Under the pieces are notes generated by a model. It searched no databases. It saw only the letters and a program-made list of their open reading frames with translations, and was not told the origin of the DNA. Below are positions 14,501-18,354 of a stretch of DNA of 18,354 nucleotides, piece by piece. The DNA is from Gammaproteobacteria bacterium (GTDB lineage: Bacteria; Pseudomonadota; Gammaproteobacteria; Steroidobacterales; Steroidobacteraceae), in NCBI GenBank assembly GCA_025350345.1, contig JANXYA010000371.1, positions 1 through 18,354 of the forward strand. Reading direction: 5' to 3'. Made by a program: the position numbers and the translations under genes. Position 1 is the first letter of the stretch, and every line of letters begins with the position of its first letter.

Positions 14501-17326
14501 CGGCCGTCGGGTCTGCAATTCCTCCAACTTGTGCTTCAGGGCCTCCAGCTTCTGGCCCGCTTCGCCGAGCTTGCCGGCCGCCGTGAGTTGCTGGTAGTCG
14601 GACAGATCCCGTGCCGCATCCCTGATCAGGGCATTCAGGTCGGTGCTCGCCCCGTGCGTTTCGATGCCGGCGCCGCCGGGACGCTGCCCGGGCGCCGGCG
14701 GCGCGGCCGATGCTGCCAGTGCGCTTACGGAGGAGGCCGCTCCTCCGAACAGGGCCGCCATGGCCGATTCGAAGGTAGGTCCGTAAGCGAGCCGGTCCTG
14801 CACCGCGAGCACGACCAGGCGCAGTTCGGGCATTGGACTGCGCTCGGCCTGCAGGTAGATGGGTTCGGCGTACAGCAGCGCACGTCCGATCGGGATGACG
14901 ATCAGGCTGCCGCGACGGACGTGCGAACCCTGCTGGTTCCACAACGAGAGCTGGCCCGACAGCTGCGCGTTCTGGTCAATGCGCGCTTCGATCTGCAGCG
15001 GTCCATCAATCAGCTTGGTCTTGGGGAAATCATAAACCAGGGCCTGGCCATAATGCTCGCCATCACTGCGACCCGCGATCCAGGCAATGAGGTTATTGCG
15101 GTTGGCGGGCGTGAACGGAAGAATCTCGATGAACTCCGTGGTGCGCTCACCGGGCAGGGTCATCAGCACAAAATTTGGCTCACTGGCCTGTTGGCGCTGA
15201 TCGGGCATGCCGATCTCCGTGGGGATGCTCCACAGGTCCTCGCGGTTGTAGAACACGTCGGGATTGGTCATGTGATAGAGGCTGTAGACGGTCGCCTGGA
15301 CGGACAAAAGCAGCTCGGGATAGCGCACATGTTCGCGCAGGTCCGCGGGCATCGCCGCCGCGTCCGTGAACAGATCCGGAAACAGGGCCCGATACGCGCC
15401 AATGATCGGATCGCTGGCGTCGAACACATAAAAGGTCGTCGCGCCCGTGTAGGCGTCGATGACGATCTTCACGCTGTTGCGGATGTAATTGATCTGCTCG
15501 TCGCCCAGATCGTAGCTGCGTGAATAGGGATAGGAATCGGAGGTCGTGAAGGCATCCATGAACCAGTAGATCCTGCCGTCTTTGCCGACGACGACGTAGG
15601 GATCCTGATCAAAGGTGAGAAATGGAGCGAGTTCCTGCACCCGATCGCGCAGGTTCCGTCGCATCAGCAACCGGCTGTCCGGACTCACATCGTCACTGAA
15701 CGGCAGTTTGGCTATATCGCCGCGATTGAGCGCAATCAGCGTGCGGCGCAGGAACCCACCCAGCCGGATGCCGGCCGTGCCGGCGTAGGTGGTGAGATTG
15801 TTGCTGTCGCCCTGCGGGTAATTGAATTCCTTCTGGCGCGTCTTGACGTACACGTCGGTGTTGGTCAGCTCACCAAAATAGATCTCCGGCCGTACGACGG
15901 TGAGGTCCGGGAGCGTGCTCTGCACCGGCATGTTGCTGAGGACCATGGCCGGCAAGCCTTCCTGGGTGAAGCCGTTGACCGGGTTCATCGTGACGCCGTA
16001 CCCGTGGGTGTAGATCAGTTTCTCGTTGATCCAGTTGCGGCTGCTCTCCGGCAATTTGTCCACGTTGAGTTCGCGCGTCGCGAGCATCATCTGGCGAATC
16101 GAACCGCCGACGTGATACCGGTCGATGTCGATGTCGGGAAAGTCGTAGTAGGTGCGTATCTCCTGAATCTGGCGCAGCGTGTCCTGCAGGGCGCGCCAGT
16201 CCCACAGCCGTATGTTATCGAGCGTCGTCTGGTTGTCCGGCGCATCCAGCGCCTCGATACCCGACTCGGCGGGAAATGGGTGCGGCTCGATGCGATCGAG
16301 TGCGTACGCCTGCCGCGTCATCTGGATATTGTGGGTGATGAAGGGCCGCTCCCGCACCAGCTGGTTCGGCTTGACGATGAAGCTGCTGACGTACCAGCCG
16401 GCCACTGCGACCAGCAGGTAACAGGCTGCGGCGGGCACGAGGGTGGCCAGCAGCCAGCGCCGGCGCAGGACTGACAGCGCGCACAGCCCTGCGATGGCTG
16501 CGCCGACGATGAGCGCGAAGCAGACCACCAGCATGCCGAGCAGCGTGACGTGGGCATCGGTGTAGGTGACGCCGGCAAAGATGGTGCCATCCTGGAACAG
16601 GCGTTCGAAACGCCCCAGGTACACGCGTGCGGAGAGGGCGAGCAGCACCGCGGCGAGCCCGATCGCCAGCCCGCGCCACAGCCGCGTCTGCAGCGGGACA
16701 GCGGGGCGCTTGCTCCACAGGCGCGCGCCGCCGGTCACCACCAGCAACAGGGCCGCGATCAGGCTGGCGAACACAGCCAGCGTGAGCAGCCAGCCTGAGA
16801 TGAGTTGCCAGGCTGGCAGCGTGAACAGATAGAAACCCAGGGGATGCCCGAAGATCGGATCGGGCAGCGTGGCGGAGTGGGGGGCATGCCAATAGAGCGC
16901 GAGGGTCGTCCATCGAGCCATCATGCTCGTGCCGGTCACGGCGCTGACAAGGAGGGGCAGGGCGAGTGCGATCAGGTTGAGCACCGGATCAATCGGCAGC
17001 CTGAGCGGCTGCTGATTGATGTAGACCGTGTCCCCGATCAACTCGCCGAAACGAGCGGGCTTGAGCGCCCAGAACACACCGTACAGCACCAGAAAGGTAG
17101 TGAGCGCGAAAGCCAGGAAGATCGTGGCCTGCAGGTTGAGCCGCGTCCAGAATACCGAGGCGTACCCGAGGGACTCGAACCAGAGTGCATCGACGTAATA
17201 CGACAGGGTTGAGGCGCCGCTGATCAGCGCGATGCCCAGCGCAATGAGCCAGGGCATGAGCCTGCGCCGTCGCCGCGGCGGCGGAAGAGCGGCGGTGCCC
17301 CCGTTGTGGCCCGAACCAGGGCTCAT
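14498..17326 (-). CDS. UPF0182 (COG1615) family large membrane protein
   Basis: The 942-residue protein has seven predicted transmembrane helices in its first 330 or so residues, including the family segment YYVDALWFESLGYASVFW. A conserved stretch then reads VKPNQLVRERPFITHNIQMT, followed by RQAYALD. A long extracytoplasmic domain and a C-terminal Pro/Ala linker follow, and the protein ends in a Glu/Lys-rich helix (AGQKLEALKHKLEELQTR) likely to form a coiled coil. Length and order are normal for the family, whose function is unknown. ATG at 17326 has no clear ribosome site. It is transcribed divergently from betC. Confidence 0.92.
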   Translation of the reverse strand: MSPGSGHNGGTAALPPPRRRRRLMPWLIALGIALISGASTLSYYVDALWFESLGYASVFWTRLNLQATIFLAFALTTFLVLYGVFWALKPARFGELIGDTVYINQQPLRLPIDPVLNLIALALPLLVSAVTGTSMMARWTTLALYWHAPHSATLPDPIFGHPLGFYLFTLPAWQLISGWLLTLAVFASLIAALLLVVTGGARLWSKRPAVPLQTRLWRGLAIGLAAVLLALSARVYLGRFERLFQDGTIFAGVTYTDAHVTLLGMLVVCFALIVGAAIAGLCALSVLRRRWLLATLVPAAACYLLVAVAGWYVSSFIVKPNQLVRERPFITHNIQMTRQAYALDRIEPHPFPAESGIEALDAPDNQTTLDNIRLWDWRALQDTLRQIQEIRTYYDFPDIDIDRYHVGGSIRQMMLATRELNVDKLPESSRNWINEKLIYTHGYGVTMNPVNGFTQEGLPAMVLSNMPVQSTLPDLTVVRPEIYFGELTNTDVYVKTRQKEFNYPQGDSNNLTTYAGTAGIRLGGFLRRTLIALNRGDIAKLPFSDDVSPDSRLLMRRNLRDRVQELAPFLTFDQDPYVVVGKDGRIYWFMDAFTTSDSYPYSRSYDLGDEQINYIRNSVKIVIDAYTGATTFYVFDASDPIIGAYRALFPDLFTDAAAMPADLREHVRYPELLLSVQATVYSLYHMTNPDVFYNREDLWSIPTEIGMPDQRQQASEPNFVLMTLPGERTTEFIEILPFTPANRNNLIAWIAGRSDGEHYGQALVYDFPKTKLIDGPLQIEARIDQNAQLSGQLSLWNQQGSHVRRGSLIVIPIGRALLYAEPIYLQAERSPMPELRLVVLAVQDRLAYGPTFESAMAALFGGAASSVSALAASAAPPAPGQRPGGAGIETHGASTDLNALIRDAARDLSDYQQLTAAGKLGEAGQKLEALKHKLEELQTRRP

Positions 17327-17607
17327 GTAGGATCTAAGGTATGCATGTTAACTGACTAAAAAATAGAACTATCTTTCCTCTAGGCCTGGGCCACCTGTCG
17401 GCCAGGCGTCCCGCGGGGCGTGGTCATTTCATAGCAGCGCGCTCACCGACCCCGCGAGTGTACGCCCGCCTGCGTTGCACCGCGCTGGTACGCGCTGACG
17501 GGGACGGCGCACGCGGCTCGCAGGTAAGCTGCCCTCGCTCGGGTCTCCTGGCACTCTCGCCAGGCGGATCGCGCCGCAACGCCGACGGCTCCATGGAGGT
17601 CCAGATC
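17327..17607. promoter_or_regulatory. Divergent intergenic region between UPF0182 and betC
   Basis: The left 50 bp (17330-17382) are AT-rich with an A-run, probably promoter sequence for the leftward UPF0182 gene, though I could not fix -35 and -10 boxes. The right part holds two hairpin-like repeats: GCCTGG/CCAGGC at 17384-17407 and CCTGGC-ACTCTC-GCCAGG at 17547-17564. No small gene was recognised in it. Confidence 0.4.
17547..17564. promoter_or_regulatory. Perfect inverted repeat in the betC leader
   Basis: CCTGGC-ACTCTC-GCCAGG (6-bp arms, 6-bp spacer) lies 43 bp before the betC GTG. It may be an operator or an mRNA hairpin. Choline-sulfatase genes are often controlled by the choline-responsive repressor BetI, but I cannot show that this is a BetI site. 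Confidence 0.35.
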
Positions 17608-18354
17608 GTGCCAGCCCGACCGAATTTCCTGATCCTGATGGCCGACCAGCTGAGTGCCTCGGCGCTGGCCGCCTACGGCGGTCCGGCCAGGACCCCGCAT
17701 CTTGATGCACTGGCGAGCCAGGCCGTGGTGTTCGAGTCCTGCTACTGCAACAGTCCCCTGTGCGCGCCTTCGCGCTTTTCCTTCCTCTCCGGCCAGCTGC
17801 CCTCAAGGATCGGTGCGCACGACAATGCCGCGGAATTCCCCGCCGCGGTGCCGACCTTTGCGCACTATCTGCGGCAGGCGGGCTATCAGACGGCGCTCAG
17901 CGGCAAGATGCACTTTTGTGGACCCGATCAGCTGCACGGCTTCGAAGAGCGGCTGACCACCGACATTTACCCGGCAGACTTCGGCTGGACCCCCGACTGG
18001 GAGCGCTTCGAGGAACGTCCGGCCTGGTATCACACCATGGACTCGGTGAGGCAGGCGGGCCCCTGTGTGCGCACCAATCAGATCGACTTCGATGACGAGG
18101 TGACCTTCGCCGCACGCCAGAAGCTCTTTGACATCGCGCGCAGCGCTGATCATCGCCCCTTCGGCCTGGTCGTCTCCATGACGCACCCGCACGATCCCTA
18201 CGCCGTGCCGCAGCGCTACTGGGATCGCTACTCCGATGCCGACATCCCGGCCCCGCGCCTCGCCCGGGCGGACGTGGCCGACGACCCGCATACGCGCCGC
18301 CTGCGCCACGTCATTGGGCTTGACCTGCAGACACCAACCGATGCGCAAGTCCAC
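17608..18354 (+). CDS. betC: Choline-sulfatase (BetC), N-terminal part, runs off the window
   Basis: Choline-sulfatase releases choline and sulfate from choline-O-sulfate; choline can then feed glycine betaine synthesis. The visible 249 residues start RPNFLILMADQL (metal-binding D13). C52 follows in the sulfatase signature CAPSR, where the cysteine becomes formylglycine. Next come GKMHFCGPDQLHGFEERL, TDIYPADFGWTPDW and SMTHPHDPY, all characteristic of BetC. GTG at 17608 is chosen because GGAGGT (17595-17600) precedes it by 7 nt and it puts the N-terminus where the family begins. The in-frame ATG at 17593 overlaps that ribosome site. The frame is still open at the window edge; the rest of the enzyme lies outside. 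Confidence 0.93.
   Translation, partial: MPARPNFLILMADQLSASALAAYGGPARTPHLDALASQAVVFESCYCNSPLCAPSRFSFLSGQLPSRIGAHDNAAEFPAAVPTFAHYLRQAGYQTALSGKMHFCGPDQLHGFEERLTTDIYPADFGWTPDWERFEERPAWYHTMDSVRQAGPCVRTNQIDFDDEVTFAARQKLFDIARSADHRPFGLVVSMTHPHDPYAVPQRYWDRYSDADIPAPRLARADVADDPHTRRLRHVIGLDLQTPTDAQVH

Noticed and set aside
14531..15523. 330-codon open frame opposite the UPF0182 gene
   Set aside because: Antisense shadow of a conserved membrane protein; no start signal or family match.
1..18354. CRISPR arrays, tRNA/rRNA genes, insertion sequences, phage or toxin-antitoxin genes
   Set aside because: No regularly spaced repeats, cloverleaf or rRNA-like sequence, transposase or integrase motifs, or toxin-antitoxin-like pairs were seen on either strand.

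Overview
The window is about 18.4 kb of GC-rich DNA, densely packed with genes on both strands. The gene set points to a free-living, aerobic member of the Pseudomonadota, probably a gammaproteobacterium of the Xanthomonadales/Nevskiales type. It includes assimilatory sulfate reduction through an Fe-S type APS reductase, a type II NADH dehydrogenase, Ves/HutD, DUF1289, UPF0182 and choline-sulfatase genes. This placement is inferred from gene families and composition. No rRNA, tRNA, insertion sequence, integrase or CRISPR array was seen.

Left part (1-4700). A cysH-cysD-cysN sulfate-assimilation operon runs leftward with coupled starts: TAATG between cysH and cysD, and TTGA between cysD and cysN. 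cysN is cut at about position 140. There the sequence folds into a second, diverged cysN fragment on the opposite strand (1-148), joined at a small palindrome. This is either an assembly chimera or a real inverted junction. Divergent from cysH is a type II NADH dehydrogenase, and a symmetric operator-like site lies in the short gap between them. A PadR-type repressor and a small membrane protein form an ATGA-coupled pair facing ndh. The padR promoter appears to give a leaderless mRNA and carries a long palindrome over the start codon.

Middle (4700-11485). Six leftward genes follow one another with little or no gap and may form one transcription unit. In order of transcription they are an MFS permease closely resembling MFSD1 (a lysosomal dipeptide transporter in animals), a secreted M1 aminopeptidase, a small conserved protein, a second MFS exporter-like protein, a Ves/HutD cupin-like protein and a type II dehydroquinase (aroQ). 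The first two look like a peptide-trimming and uptake pair. A 10-bp perfect inverted repeat sits in the aroQ leader.

Right part (11486-18354). A rightward group encodes a 53-residue membrane protein, a DUF1289 Cys-rich protein, a vanillin/salicylaldehyde-type aldehyde dehydrogenase and an OsmC-family protein. It is followed by 750 bp without an intact gene, holding what looks like the membrane-domain remnant of a polyprenyl glycosylphosphotransferase. A large UPF0182 membrane protein (leftward) and choline-sulfatase betC (rightward, running off the window) diverge from a 281-bp intergenic region.

Nothing in the window amounts to a clearly new defence or mobile system. The most notable observations are the cysN fold-back junction, the MFSD1-like permease coupled to an aminopeptidase, and the predicted leaderless, palindrome-covered padR start.
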